Shown: in pieces, positions 32,088-42,900 of the stretch
Numbering within the stretch: the stretch's first letter is position 1
How the letters are laid out: the number at the start of each line of letters is the position of its first letter
Origin: Petrosia ficiformis
Lineage: Eukaryota > Porifera > Demospongiae > Haplosclerida > Petrosiidae
Reading direction: 5' to 3'
Assembly (NCBI GenBank): GCA_947044365.1
Contig: OX345637.1
Coordinates: 12,427,076-12,491,075 of the forward strand
Length of the DNA: 64,000 nucleotides
The notes under the pieces: generated by a model
Database searches by the model: none
What the model was told of the DNA's origin: nothing
What the model saw: the letters and a program-made list of their open reading frames with translations, nothing else
Position numbers and translations under genes: made by a program

Positions 32088-35000
32088 TCACTTGAAACTC
32101 GATTGTTTAGAAAGTCCAGCAAGTGTTCGCAACTTTTCAAATGTTTCTTTTCCTAAACCTTTTGTCAGCATATCTGCTATCATGTTGTTCGTTGGACAAT
32201 ATTTTAGTTCTATACTTCGATTGTTGACTTGTTCTCGGATAAAATGATATCTTATATCGATATGTTTCGATCTTCCATGGCATTGTGGGTTCTTGGATAA
32301 ACAAATTGCAGCTTGATTATCCTCATACAGGATTGTAGGTTCTGATTGTTTTCCTTGCAGGTCAGTATTGAGTTGCCTCAACCATATTGCCTCTTGTGCT
32401 GCCAGTGATAGAGCAATGTACTCAGCCTCAGCCGTTGACAGGGCAACGCACGATTGCTTTCTGCTTTTCCAGCTTACAGCTGATCCACCAACTTGAAATA
32501 TGTACCCTGAGGTTGATTTGCGGTCATCTAGATCACCTGCCCAATCAGAATCAGAAAAACCGACACAACTGTTTGAGTCACTTTTCTTGTAAGTGAGACC
32601 TAAATTGTGTGTTCCTTTAAGGTATCTCATTATCCTTTTTACAGCAATCCAGTGTTCTTTTGTTGGTTTTGAACAATATTTTGCAACATTTGAGACAGCG
32701 AATGTAATGTCTGGTCTTGTCATCGTCGATAGATATTGCAGACTTCCAACTGCTGATTGATATAGACTCTCATCCACTAGTTCATCATTGTCTGTGGCTT
32801 TTGTCAGCTTTGAACCAACACAAACAGGAGTTGCAACTGGTTTGGCATCTTTTAGACCAAATTTCTCTAAAACGTTGAGGGTATAGACTGGTTGACCAAT
32901 CCATACTGATTTTGCTGTACTATTCTGAGTGACTGACACACCAAGGAGATACTGTAAGTCACCAAGATCTTTAACTGCAAATTCAGCAGATAGTTTACTT
33001 TTCACATCATCCATCTTTCTCTTGTCTTTTGTGGCTATTAGGATATCATCAACATAAATGGCAATTATACACAGTTCTCCTTCTGAACTAATATAAAGAC
33101 ATGGGTCGCTCTTGGTTTGTACAAAGTCCATCTTCTTCAACAGATGATCAAGAGTCATGTTCCAGCACCTTGGAGCTTGCTTCAACCCATATAGGCTACG
33201 CTTAAGCTTGTAGACCATATGCTCTTTTCCTTTAACTTGGAATCCTTCGGGTTGACTCATATATACTTCTTCTTGTAAATCACCATTGAGAAAAGCTGAT
33301 GTAACATCCATTTGATGTAGCATCATATCATTTTGAATGGCAATAGCGATAATTGACCGGATGGATTCGAACCTTACAACTGGGCTGAAGGTTTCGTCAT
33401 AGTCTTGTCCTGCCTTTTGAGAAAAACCTTGAGCAACCAATCTTGACTTGAACCTTTCGACAGATCCATCTGCTCTGAGTTTACGTTTGTAAACCCACTT
33501 GCTTCCCACAGGTTTTCTCCCTTTTGGAAGTTCCACCAGATCATACACATCATTTGCTTTAAGAGATGTCATCTCTTTCTCCATAGCTTCTATCCATTGG
33601 TCTCTTTCGGGACTGGTGGAAGCCTCTTCAAATGTAGTGGGCTCTCGATACTGCTCTGTTGTCTGTGTGCTATTGATCCACACACCATAGTATTCGGGCT
33701 TTCGCCTTTCTCGGTTGGAACGTCGCAGACTGGTCTCATTCTTTGATGACTCATCTTGTGTAACTTGATTATTATCAGGTAGTACATCATCATGATTGAC
33801 TGTTTCCTGAGCATCTTGTTGAGAGACTTGACATTCATCATTAGTTACATCAATTTCTACTAACTTGCATGGCTCATCAGCTTCATTATCCACCTGCTCC
33901 TTCTCAAGTCCAACTTTGCTTTCATCGAATATAACATCACGACTATAGAAAACTTTTTTATCTTGAGGACAATACAAACGATAACCTTTAACGGTAGTTC
34001 CATAGCCCAAGAGAACACATCTTTTTGCTTTGACATCCAACTTTCTTCTTTCTTCTTTTGGAATGTGTGCATATGTCACACAACCAAACACCTTGAGATG
34101 ATTGACAGCTGGTTTCGTGCCTGACCAGGCCTCATATGGTGTTGAACCATTAACAGATTTTGTGAGGCTTCTGTTTCTTAAATACACAGCTGTTGTCAAG
34201 GCTTCAGCCCAAAAACTTTGAGGTAATTGAGCTCCAACAAGCATAGATCTAACTGCTTCCAAAAGTGTACGATTAAGTCGCTCAGCCACACCATTTTGCT
34301 CTGGTGACCTCGGTACAGTAAATTCGTGTGTGATGCCTTCCTTCTTGAGATATAGCTGAAATTCAGATGAGGTATATTCCCCTCCATTATCGGAACGAAG
34401 CGTTTTTAGTACTCGTCCTGTTTCTCTCTCAACCATTGCCTTCCATTCTTTGAAATACTGAAATACCTGACTTTTGTGCTTCAATATGTACACCCAAACA
34501 AATCTTGTCTTGTCGTCTATGAAGGTAAGAAAATACTCAGCTCCACTGAGAGACTTCGCATTTATTTTCCCGCAGACGTCACTGTGAACCAGTTCTAACA
34601 GTGCTTTTTCTCGGTTGCCTTCAGTAGTGGGAAATGGACTACGATGGAGTTTTCCTTGTGCACATGACTCGCACAATTCCATTTCATCAGACACATCGCT
34701 AGAGCTTAGACCTTTCACTAAATGGTCATTCGCCAACTTCCTTAGACTTGATATGTTCAAATGTCCATAACGTTGGTGCCACACCTTGATGCGACTTTGA
34801 TGCTTTACTGTATTTACAATTTTCTGTGAATCACTAATCTCACAGCTCAAGTAATAGAGACTTCCAAGTTTTGTTGCTAAACCAACGACTTCATTATCTT
34901 CATCAAGAATCTCACATATAGATTTGTCGAATCTAATTGTCTTTCCATATGATGTTGCTTTTGAGATGCTTAGCAAGTTGTACGACAGCTCTGGTACATA

Positions 35001-36041
35001 CAGTACATCATGAAGGGTACCATCTTTATACAGTCCATCAAGTTGTTTTAACTTCAGTTGAACTGTTCCTCGCTTTGAAGTCTCGATACTCTTCCCGTCT
35101 CCTAACGTTACGATCTGAGGTGTATTCAGGTCCTCCAATTTGTCGAACATTGCATGGTTGCAACAAATGTGGCATGTTGCTCCAGAGTCAATGATCCAGT
35201 TATTTCTAAGTTCACCATCAGCTGCTAGTGCATGTACAGCTACAAGTCCAATACTAGTACCATTTTCATTCTTCTTTTTCCAATTACTGTTCTTATGTGA
35301 GTTTGGTTTCTTTGGCTTTTCATATTTTCGTTCATTGCGTTCATAGCAGTCCTTTTGAATGTGTCCCAGTTTACCACATTGGTAACAGCGCACTCCTCTT
35401 TTCCACTTTTGTTTGCTTCTGGCGCTCAGGGCTTCTCCATGATCAGTCATAGTCTCTTCATGACGCTCTTTAGACTTTCTTTCTTCGTATAGTAAACGAT
35501 CGATTACAATTTCCATTGAGGGAACGTTTTCGTTGGCTTCCAGCGCTGTAACAAGCGTATCGTAAGACTCAGGAAGACTAGCCAATAATTGAACTACTCG
35601 GTCTTCTTCTTCTGTTTTAGCTCCAATCGCATCGAGCTCGTTGAATATCTCGGTCATCTTCTTGATATGCTCCTGAACCAGCTCTCCTTGTTTCAAACGC
35701 AAGGAGTGAAGTTTGCGGCGTAATACCAATTTGTTTGCCCAGGTCTTCTTCTGGAATTGGCTTCTAAGTTTCTTCCAGACTTCAACGGGTTCTTTGGGCT
35801 CACCTATCAGGTATAACAACGACGGATCTATACCAAGCACAATTGTAGCTAGTGCTCGATCTTTCCTTGTTCGGTATTTTGTAACCGTGCCAGCAGGGGC
35901 ATCTCGACCTGGTGGTGTCTCTGTTTCATTGACAATGCCCCACAGATCTTCTTTCATTAGTGCCATTTGACACTGCAGTTTCCAAGTAGCATAATTGCTA
36001 CCATTGAGAGGAACAACACTAACACTCTTCACTTCTGCCAT
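32088..36041 (-). CDS. copia Gag-Pol polyprotein (1317 aa), intact
   Basis: Domains in the Ty1/copia order: Gag (residues about 10-200), CCHC knuckle CYQCGKLGHIQKDC (219-232), aspartic protease with DSGA (285-288), integrase with the HHCC zinc motif (WHQRYGH ... CESCAQGK) and D,D-35-E core including SDNGGEY, reverse transcriptase with YVDD near residue 990, and RNase H with LYEDNQAAI and the C-terminal DMLTKGL. Integrase preceding RT distinguishes it from Ty3/gypsy. No stop or frameshift interrupts it, and Gag and Pol share one frame, so stoichiometry must be set post-translationally or by subgenomic RNA as in Drosophila copia. The start ATG lies just inside the primer-binding region. Confidence 0.95.
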   Translation of the reverse strand: MAEVKSVSVVPLNGSNYATWKLQCQMALMKEDLWGIVNETETPPGRDAPAGTVTKYRTRKDRALATIVLGIDPSLLYLIGEPKEPVEVWKKLRSQFQKKTWANKLVLRRKLHSLRLKQGELVQEHIKKMTEIFNELDAIGAKTEEEDRVVQLLASLPESYDTLVTALEANENVPSMEIVIDRLLYEERKSKERHEETMTDHGEALSARSKQKWKRGVRCYQCGKLGHIQKDCYERNERKYEKPKKPNSHKNSNWKKKNENGTSIGLVAVHALAADGELRNNWIIDSGATCHICCNHAMFDKLEDLNTPQIVTLGDGKSIETSKRGTVQLKLKQLDGLYKDGTLHDVLYVPELSYNLLSISKATSYGKTIRFDKSICEILDEDNEVVGLATKLGSLYYLSCEISDSQKIVNTVKHQSRIKVWHQRYGHLNISSLRKLANDHLVKGLSSSDVSDEMELCESCAQGKLHRSPFPTTEGNREKALLELVHSDVCGKINAKSLSGAEYFLTFIDDKTRFVWVYILKHKSQVFQYFKEWKAMVERETGRVLKTLRSDNGGEYTSSEFQLYLKKEGITHEFTVPRSPEQNGVAERLNRTLLEAVRSMLVGAQLPQSFWAEALTTAVYLRNRSLTKSVNGSTPYEAWSGTKPAVNHLKVFGCVTYAHIPKEERRKLDVKAKRCVLLGYGTTVKGYRLYCPQDKKVFYSRDVIFDESKVGLEKEQVDNEADEPCKLVEIDVTNDECQVSQQDAQETVNHDDVLPDNNQVTQDESSKNETSLRRSNRERRKPEYYGVWINSTQTTEQYREPTTFEEASTSPERDQWIEAMEKEMTSLKANDVYDLVELPKGRKPVGSKWVYKRKLRADGSVERFKSRLVAQGFSQKAGQDYDETFSPVVRFESIRSIIAIAIQNDMMLHQMDVTSAFLNGDLQEEVYMSQPEGFQVKGKEHMVYKLKRSLYGLKQAPRCWNMTLDHLLKKMDFVQTKSDPCLYISSEGELCIIAIYVDDILIATKDKRKMDDVKSKLSAEFAVKDLGDLQYLLGVSVTQNSTAKSVWIGQPVYTLNVLEKFGLKDAKPVATPVCVGSKLTKATDNDELVDESLYQSAVGSLQYLSTMTRPDITFAVSNVAKYCSKPTKEHWIAVKRIMRYLKGTHNLGLTYKKSDSNSCVGFSDSDWAGDLDDRKSTSGYIFQVGGSAVSWKSRKQSCVALSTAEAEYIALSLAAQEAIWLRQLNTDLQGKQSEPTILYEDNQAAICLSKNPQCHGRSKHIDIRYHFIREQVNNRSIELKYCPTNNMIADMLTKGLGKETFEKLRTLAGLSKQSSFK

Positions 36042-36064
36042 CGTAGCGTACTGGGCTCATAACC

Positions 36065-36323
36065 TGTTAGAGTTTTATGGCAGCAAGTCGAATAACAAAT
36101 AGTTTATTAGTTAATACAAAATGAAAGAAGATAGATAACTAACTTAGTCTAACTATACATAAATGAACTGATTCCTTATATAGAAGGATCTACAGAAACA
36201 ACTAGAATGTTCTACAAAAACATGTGCATAAGAAACTTCTAGAACAAATCATACAACAAAGGTATCAAAGCATATCACACAAACACCTACAAACAATCTA
36301 GTTTTAAAGTGTTAATTCCAATA
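36065..36323 (-). repeat. copia 5' LTR
   Basis: It is identical to the left LTR and is followed on the element strand by the GGTTATGAGCCCAGT primer-binding site. It would hold the promoter and polyadenylation signals. Confidence 0.92.
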
Positions 36324-36735
36324 AATACAAACATATCTGTAAGGAGTGTCACAAAGAACACCCTTTTCTCTCATGCTCAAACCGTGAATGGGACCCCAAG
36401 AAGTCCTAAGAAGTCACTGAGATACTTAGGCAATTTACTCTGGAATTCATTCACTCAGTTACATTATCATATCAGTCAACACTCATTATTCCTACCACAT
36501 TAAAATAAATTTTAAAAAAAATACACAAATAAAAATGAGTTCACTATGCTACACAAACACATATTTTAGTGTTACACCCACTCAAGGAACTATAACAACA
36601 ACATGATGTAAGGGTGGCCCATATGGGATCAGTCAGTATACCCACCTGCAAATCAACAGTAATAGTGTAACAACCTTACATAACTGGCCATCTCACATCC
36701 ATGTTTTTATAGTTTCACTGGAGTCATGCAACATT

Positions 36736-38526
36736 ATGGACAACCAATACAAGTACACCTCTGATCTCATGAGTCTAGATCACAACAATGCAGGACCCAG
36801 TTATCTGCCTCATCCACCCCAAAGGGCAGGCCCAATACCACCAATATCAGCGTGGTTACCGTTTTTGGAATCTCACCCCGATAAATCATTTAGCCACTAC
36901 ATTACCAAGGGTCTCACAACCGGCTTCCGTGTTGGTTTTGACCCAACATTTGTGACTCTACGTCAGTCCAATAGAAACCACGTGTCGGTACGGGACAATC
37001 CACAGACAGTATCAGACTATCTGCAGCTGGAGTGCCAGCTGGGTAGGCTCAATGGCCCATTCCAACCCGAGCAAGTCCCAGGAGTGCACTGCAGCCCAAT
37101 GGGCATCATACCAAAACCACACCAGCCAGGAAAGTGGCGTCTTATTATAGATCTATCCTTCCCAGAAGGACACAGCGTTAATGACGGTATCCCAGCCAGA
37201 TTGTGCTCCATAGAATATGCCTCAATTGATCAGGCAGTTCAAAAAATCAGAAACCTAGGACAGGGTACACTACTAGCCAAATTGGATCTCAAAAGTGCAT
37301 ATCGTATGGTCCCAGTGCACCCAGAGGACCAGCGGTTACTAGGGATGTTATGGGAAAACAAAGTCATGGTGGATACATGCCTCCCCTTTGGCCTGAGATC
37401 AGCCCCAAAGATATTCTCAGCAGTGGCTGATGGGCTAACATGGGTGATGCAATGCAAGGGTATTCAGCACTTGCTCCACTATCTAGACGATTTCCTATTT
37501 TTTGGCCCACCAAATCATCCCAAGTGCAGCTCAGATTTAACTACGGCACAATCCACATGTAGGGAACTGGGCTTCCCCATTGCAGAAGACAAAGTGGAAG
37601 GCCCCAGCACATCAATCATTTTTCTGGGAATCGAGATTGATACCATAAAATTCGAACTTCGGCTCCCAGCTCACAAATTACAGAGACTCCAGAGTCTCAT
37701 AGATCATTGGATGAGAAAGAAGGCAGCCTCTAAGCGGGAACTGCAATCAATCATTGGCCATCTATCTCACGCAGCAACAGTAGTGAAACCAGGCAGAACA
37801 TTCCTCAGGTTTCTCATCGAAGCCGCAAAAATTCCTAGGCAACCAGATCACTGGGTTCGGCTAAATTCTCAGTGCAGATCTGATATTGCCTGGTGGTCTC
37901 TGTTCCTTGAGGAATGGAACGGAGTATCATTTATGCCATCACAACATCCCTCCTTTACCTCTACTTCAGATGCATCAGGCTCATGGGGCTGTGGTGCAGT
38001 ATCATCTGATAACCAATGGTTTCAGTTACCCTGGCCAGCAGCTAATGCCAATAAAAACATAGCAATTAAAGAAATGATACCAATAGTAATAAGTGCAGCA
38101 GTGTGGGGTCACCTATGGAAAGGTAAACAGGTGCTGTTTTTGAGTGACAATGAAAGCGTTGTATCAGTCCTAAACACTAGGGCAGCAAAAGACAAACAGT
38201 TGGTACATCTATCGTGCTGCCTGTTCTTCTTTGCTGCCATGCACCAGTTCACTTTTGTCTCTAAACACATTGCTGGCAAAAAGAATGGGGCAGCAGATGC
38301 ACTGTCACGTAACCAATTGAACACATTCTTTTCGCTTATCCCACAGGCACTACCAGAACCATCATTCGTTCCTCAAGCACTAGTCAAGCTACTCTGGGAG
38401 CATCCAACAGAATGGACATCACCTCTTTGGAGGCAACTGTTCAAAAATTCTATACATGCGGTATTGCAAAATCAACAGACAGAACCTACACATCAGCTAA
38501 AAAACGTTTCCTCAAGTTCTGTTTGA
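36736..38526 (+). CDS. DIRS reverse transcriptase / RNase H (596 aa)
   Basis: The palm motif YLDDFLFF lies at residue 249. Upstream blocks LDLKSAYRMVPVHPEDQ and CLPFGLRSAPKIFSAVADG are typical of gypsy/DIRS-type RT. RNase H follows with TSDASGSWGCGAV (Asp about 412), KEMIP and SDNESVVSVLN, then HIAGKKNGAADALSR. The frame is intact. Its last 115 bases overlap the recombinase frame in a different register, the usual compact arrangement in DIRS elements. The start codon is the first ATG of the frame. Confidence 0.9.
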   Translation: MDNQYKYTSDLMSLDHNNAGPSYLPHPPQRAGPIPPISAWLPFLESHPDKSFSHYITKGLTTGFRVGFDPTFVTLRQSNRNHVSVRDNPQTVSDYLQLECQLGRLNGPFQPEQVPGVHCSPMGIIPKPHQPGKWRLIIDLSFPEGHSVNDGIPARLCSIEYASIDQAVQKIRNLGQGTLLAKLDLKSAYRMVPVHPEDQRLLGMLWENKVMVDTCLPFGLRSAPKIFSAVADGLTWVMQCKGIQHLLHYLDDFLFFGPPNHPKCSSDLTTAQSTCRELGFPIAEDKVEGPSTSIIFLGIEIDTIKFELRLPAHKLQRLQSLIDHWMRKKAASKRELQSIIGHLSHAATVVKPGRTFLRFLIEAAKIPRQPDHWVRLNSQCRSDIAWWSLFLEEWNGVSFMPSQHPSFTSTSDASGSWGCGAVSSDNQWFQLPWPAANANKNIAIKEMIPIVISAAVWGHLWKGKQVLFLSDNESVVSVLNTRAAKDKQLVHLSCCLFFFAAMHQFTFVSKHIAGKKNGAADALSRNQLNTFFSLIPQALPEPSFVPQALVKLLWEHPTEWTSPLWRQLFKNSIHAVLQNQQTEPTHQLKNVSSSSV

Positions 38527-39428
38527 CCTATAACATTACCCCGTTCCCGGCATCAGAGACAACACTCTGTCTCTTTGTGTCATACCTTGCCGAGGAAGGG
38601 CTGCGTTACCAATCCATCCGTGCCTACCTATCAGCACTCAGACATCTCTATATCTCTCAGGGCCAGCCCGACCCCTTCACAGAAAACAGGTTCCCACGGC
38701 TACAATACGTTTTGAAGGGAGTCCATAGGTGTGAAGGACCTGCAGAACCACGAGTAAGGCTGCCAATTACTCCCACAATCCTAGCTTACCTCAGAGAGGC
38801 TTGGTCCCAACAAGGTGATTCCTTTGAGCATTGCATGCTCTGGGCAGCATGCTGTCTTGGTTTTTTTGCCTTCCTAAGGGCAGGGGAATTCACTGCCTCA
38901 ACGGGACAAGACATGTTATCTATACTGAAACCGGAAGACATTACAGTGGATAACAGAGAATCTCCGTCGTTTCTACGAGTGTTTCTCAAAAAAAGTAAAA
39001 CAGACCCATTTGGCAACGGAATGGCCTTGTTTGTGGGTAGAACATATCACCCAATCTGTCCAGTATCAGCAATCCTAGCATTCCTAGCAAGACGCCAACA
39101 AGGTCAGGGGCCACTTTTTATCCATGAAGATGGCTCTCCATTGACAAAAAACCAGTTAGTGAGGCAAGTGAGACTAGCTCTCAGGCACAAAGGTATAGAA
39201 GTCAGTAGATATTCAGGACATAGCTTTAGGATAGGAGCAGCTACTACTGCTGCAGCAGTTGGTATCCCAGAGTCTACTATAAAAATGTTAGGCCGCTGGG
39301 AGTCTACAGCCTATCTGAGATATATTAGGACACCAAGGGAGCAATTAATACCCATATCACCACCACACAGAGATATTCCTCTTAGTGAACCACATGCTAT
39401 ACAAGGATTATTATACATGTGTAACTGA
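38412..39428 (+). CDS. DIRS tyrosine recombinase (338 aa)
   Basis: An N-terminal SAM-like core-binding region (TYTSAKKRFLKFC, QSIRAYLSALRHLY) is followed by the catalytic domain. The Arg of FLRAGEF (about R156), Lys in FLKKSKTDPFG, H-x-x-R in SGHSFRIGAATTAA (H270, R273), Trp in LGRWES and the nucleophile Tyr of YLRYIR (Y304) are all present. It would integrate the circular element DNA by site-specific recombination. It is apparently intact, so this copy could supply recombinase in trans even though Gag is broken. Confidence 0.93.
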   Translation: MDITSLEATVQKFYTCGIAKSTDRTYTSAKKRFLKFCLTYNITPFPASETTLCLFVSYLAEEGLRYQSIRAYLSALRHLYISQGQPDPFTENRFPRLQYVLKGVHRCEGPAEPRVRLPITPTILAYLREAWSQQGDSFEHCMLWAACCLGFFAFLRAGEFTASTGQDMLSILKPEDITVDNRESPSFLRVFLKKSKTDPFGNGMALFVGRTYHPICPVSAILAFLARRQQGQGPLFIHEDGSPLTKNQLVRQVRLALRHKGIEVSRYSGHSFRIGAATTAAAVGIPESTIKMLGRWESTAYLRYIRTPREQLIPISPPHRDIPLSEPHAIQGLLYMCN

Positions 39429-39930
39429 TTTAACTTAGTAATTGCACTCAATTACATATCATTACCTTGATTATACTTAACAAACATCATACATAATCAT
39501 AATATACATACACACATACACATACACTACTTTATTGGGTAGAGCTCCCTTTTGGAATGGGCTGTCTGGGGCTCTGCCCTCCTTTTACTCGCTCCACCCA
39601 GGGAGTGATTAGGGTACAACCAGGTTGACCTATTAAGGAGGAGGTGTGGTTAGCTCAGCAGCCTTACACTATTTACCAACTCACTTACCTACCTCGGCAG
39701 TTAGGTAAGTTTCCCGGGAGTTAACCAGTCATATATTATGAGGATTATGGCCACACTCATGATCAGTGTTAAATAATAATTATGAAGAACATCGTACCTC
39801 CGCCCAAACTGTATTTTGTTTTTAGGGGAAATAAAAATTTAGGAAGCAAATAAACAAATATAGCAGGTATAATAAATAATTATGTTCAGTTTCATTTGAG
39901 ATCACATGACAACAGTGGATAATCACATGA
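39429..39930. other. DIRS 3' region and intergenic sequence
   Basis: No gene is seen. The stretch 39530-39720 is GC-richer than its surroundings (CTGTCTGGGGCTCTGCCCTC) and probably belongs to the DIRS terminal region. From about 39780 it is the 3' flank of SRPRA. Confidence 0.4.
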
Positions 39931-42900
39931 TCATTTCAGTAATGCAGATACTACAGCTTGTACATTCAGTGTACGCAGATCTTTATATGTTTGACCTGTT
40001 CCAATAAACACAATAGGCTGGCCAGTTGTGTATGTCATACTGATAGCAGCTCCAACCTGAGAAAGAAAGATAGAGAGATGAATGGCAATAACTGTTAATA
40101 TGAGGATGGTGAATCAATGATTGACAATGAATAGATAGTTTGTGAATGGAGCTGATATATATATATATATATAATATATATATATATATATACATGTACA
40201 TGTATGTAGATGATGGATGGATTTGTGATTAATTAGATGAATGGATGGATTTTGTAATGACAGTATAAATGAAAGGATGATAATTATATGTACACTGTAC
40301 ACTAAATCTACCTTCCTTGAAATACATGCACATTACATGACCCAATAACATGTACATATACACTAACTGTACCTTATCATCAATTACATGTACACGTCAT
40401 GTACCGTACCATATCATCAATTACATGTACACATGTACTGTACCTTATCATCAATTACATGTACATGTACACATGTACCTTATCATCAATTACATGTACA
40501 CATGTACTGTACCTTATCATCAATTACATGTACATGTACACATTACCTTATCATCAATAGTATCAAACTTCGTGAGTACAATACCATCAATACTACGTGG
40601 GTCTTGTTTTCCAGTGTCTGCATGATCTATCAGAGCCCTGTTGAATTTTACCAGCTGGTCCACAGCTTCATTGCCCACAAGGGCTTCACCAACAAATAAG
40701 ACAATATCCGGTGTGTTGACAAGAATTAACTGGAGTGGGATGGAGAGAGAGAGAGAAGAGAAAGAATGATTACTTTTGAATTGTACCAACTACACAGAAT
40801 CAGGTCACTCACTTTTGCCAGAGACTTCATAAGAGGTTCATTATCTTGCATCCTACCAGCTGTATCTACCAGTACAACATTGAATCTCTGTTGACGAGCT
40901 GAATTCAATTGAAAACAAAAAAGTATAATTAATAAGCAACTACATGTATTTCCTTTTGAGATAACAGAGTAAATTATTCTTGTATCGGTATACAGTATTG
41001 CACATTAACAATTGCTCTCCTCCAAATATGGAAAATCTGCAAGTACATGTACTTGTAGAAGTACTGTACTGTACATGTTGTACATGTACTTCACTGCACT
41101 ACATGTACATTGTACTGTATTGAGCATATACAGTACTTGTGTACATGTACATGTACAGTATCTAAGCCATTGTGGCTGCTTGTTTATTTGTTGTGTTTAA
41201 TTGTTATTTTTGTTTGTTAATTGTTTCTACGCATATTGCTAGCATGCTAGGCACATGAATTTTCATGTGCCAGGCAGCTACATGTACATGTATCAATACT
41301 GGTATATGTACTTATATTATACATGTACATGTACATGTATATACAGTATACATGTTGTTATAATGTAAGTACATGTACATATACATGTACCAGTATTGAT
41401 ACATGTACATATGTACATGTACATTTATACATGTAAGTACACATACCAGTATGCTTACCATAGTTAATAGCTCCCATACACATACCAGTATGCTTACCAT
41501 AGTTAATAGCTCCCATACATATACCAGTATGCTTACCATAGTTAATAGCTCCCATACATATACCAGTATGCTTACCATAGTTAATAGCTCCCATACACAT
41601 ACCAGTATGCTTACCATAGTTAATAGCTCCCATACATATACCAGCCGCATCCTTTCCATAACCTTGTTCAAACAACATAACACGAGGAGGACCTCCTTCT
41701 CTGTCGGGGGGATGGAGGGCTGAGAGGCGACAAGTATGGGTTTTCAGTTGCTCCACTGCTCCGGAACGGAATGTATCACATCCAGCTATTAATACACGTA
41801 GATCATTCTCAAGAAGCCAGAAACATACCTGTGAAAATTAGATACAATTTCTGTAGGTCAATAAATAGTTTTGAAATGTTATGCATAATTATAGTGTTCT
41901 TATAATCATTTTTACTGGTTAAAAATTAAAAAAAACATAGGCAATATTGTAGACAATGCACACCCCTTTAATTCAATTTTATTATCATGTACATGTGTGT
42001 ACATGTACATGTGTGTATCTCACTTTAGCTAAGTTGGTTGATTTTCCCACTCCATTAACTCCACAGAAGGTCACTACATATGGACGTCCCTCTACCTCAG
42101 CTTGTTTGGCTTTATGCAGAATATCAATACGATGTTTAGGAGAGAGGATTTGTACTAATGACTCTTCCATACTACCCCTAATGACTGACTGTATACCTGT
42201 AATTAAGAATACATGTACAATGTACATGTAGTAGTATTGTACATGTAGTTAACTATAACTATATCTAAAACCTTTTTTAGTAACACAAAATATCTTTTAA
42301 TGAATGAAAATTTCAAGTCTACTGTAATAATTATAGCTAACTAAAATGAAAATTTACCATGGACACTTTTAGTTAGTTAACTAAAACTAAAACCCTTTTA
42401 GTAACCCTAATATTACCTTAGTTAATTAAACTATAACTACATGTAAACTAAATGTTTGAGAAACATTAACATTAACTATAACATTAACTATAACTAAAAG
42501 TGGCCATTATTGTCAAACTAAAACAGCACTAACATGTTGTAAATGAATGGATAATTATATGAATATTGAGAGTGGATAAATAAAATTTAATAGAGAAATG
42601 AATGGAGGGAGGATTGAATGGATAGATAAATGAACAAATGGATAAATGGCTGGATTAATACATGAACATGGATGAATGGGTTGGTGGATAAATGAATTGA
42701 AGATAGATACCATAAATGTACAATGGTACATGTACACGTACATGTACATACACATGATATTATCAGGAAAGAAAGAAAGAAAGAAAGAAAGAAAGACACC
42801 TGAGGCAATGGAAAAATGAAAAATACACATGTACATGTAGCTAGATGAATGGATAGACAAATGAATCAACAATGGATGAATGAACAAATAAAATGATAAT

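Larger units (their letters stand above)
31822..36323 (-). mobile_element. Complete Ty1/copia LTR retrotransposon
   Basis: The 4502-bp element has two LTRs of 259 bp (31822-32080 and 36065-36323) that are identical as far as I can read. It is flanked by the 5-bp target duplication AATAC (31817-31821 and 36324-36328). On the element strand the sequence after the 5' LTR reads GGTTATGAGCCCAGT, the copia-type primer site that pairs with the internal part of initiator tRNA-Met. A purine tract (GTGAGAAGGAG) precedes the 3' LTR. The single polyprotein frame is open. Identical LTRs and an intact frame point to very recent insertion. Confidence 0.95.
29103..36402 (+). pseudogene. DIRS Gag, split by an intron-like gap, a frameshift and the copia insertion
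   Basis: The N-terminal part 29103-29504 is Pro/Ser/Thr-rich and ends at GTAAGT. A matching Pro-rich frame resumes after an acceptor at 31011 (CTCACAG), so an intron of about 1.5 kb is likely. At about 31228, within a run of five A residues, the frame must change for the conserved core (AGHFVEMKELL, then SPLTWISCFLTY) to continue; one base appears to be missing. The C-terminal CCCH-type finger (C-x7-C-x4-C-x3-H) begins CRKYNRGLC at 31772 and is cut by the copia element within its third Cys/His segment. The remainder, CKECHKEHPFLSC, lies at 36329-36402. The copy is therefore inactive for Gag. Confidence 0.7.
28900..39740 (+). mobile_element. DIRS-type tyrosine-recombinase retrotransposon, interrupted by a copia element
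   Basis: In order: a proline-rich Gag, an RT/RNase H frame and an overlapping tyrosine recombinase, all on the plus strand. This is the defining gene set of the DIRS order, which integrates through a circular intermediate without target duplication. A Ty1/copia insertion occupies 31822-36323. Element ends were not resolved: I found neither clear inverted terminal repeats nor split direct repeats, so 28900 and 39740 are estimates from the last gene and flanking composition. A duplicated block of about 200 bp with CACTATAGTGGCACCAACAT and AAGCCCACTTGCACTATAGT lies at 30000-30430, inside what may be a Gag intron. Confidence 0.8.
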
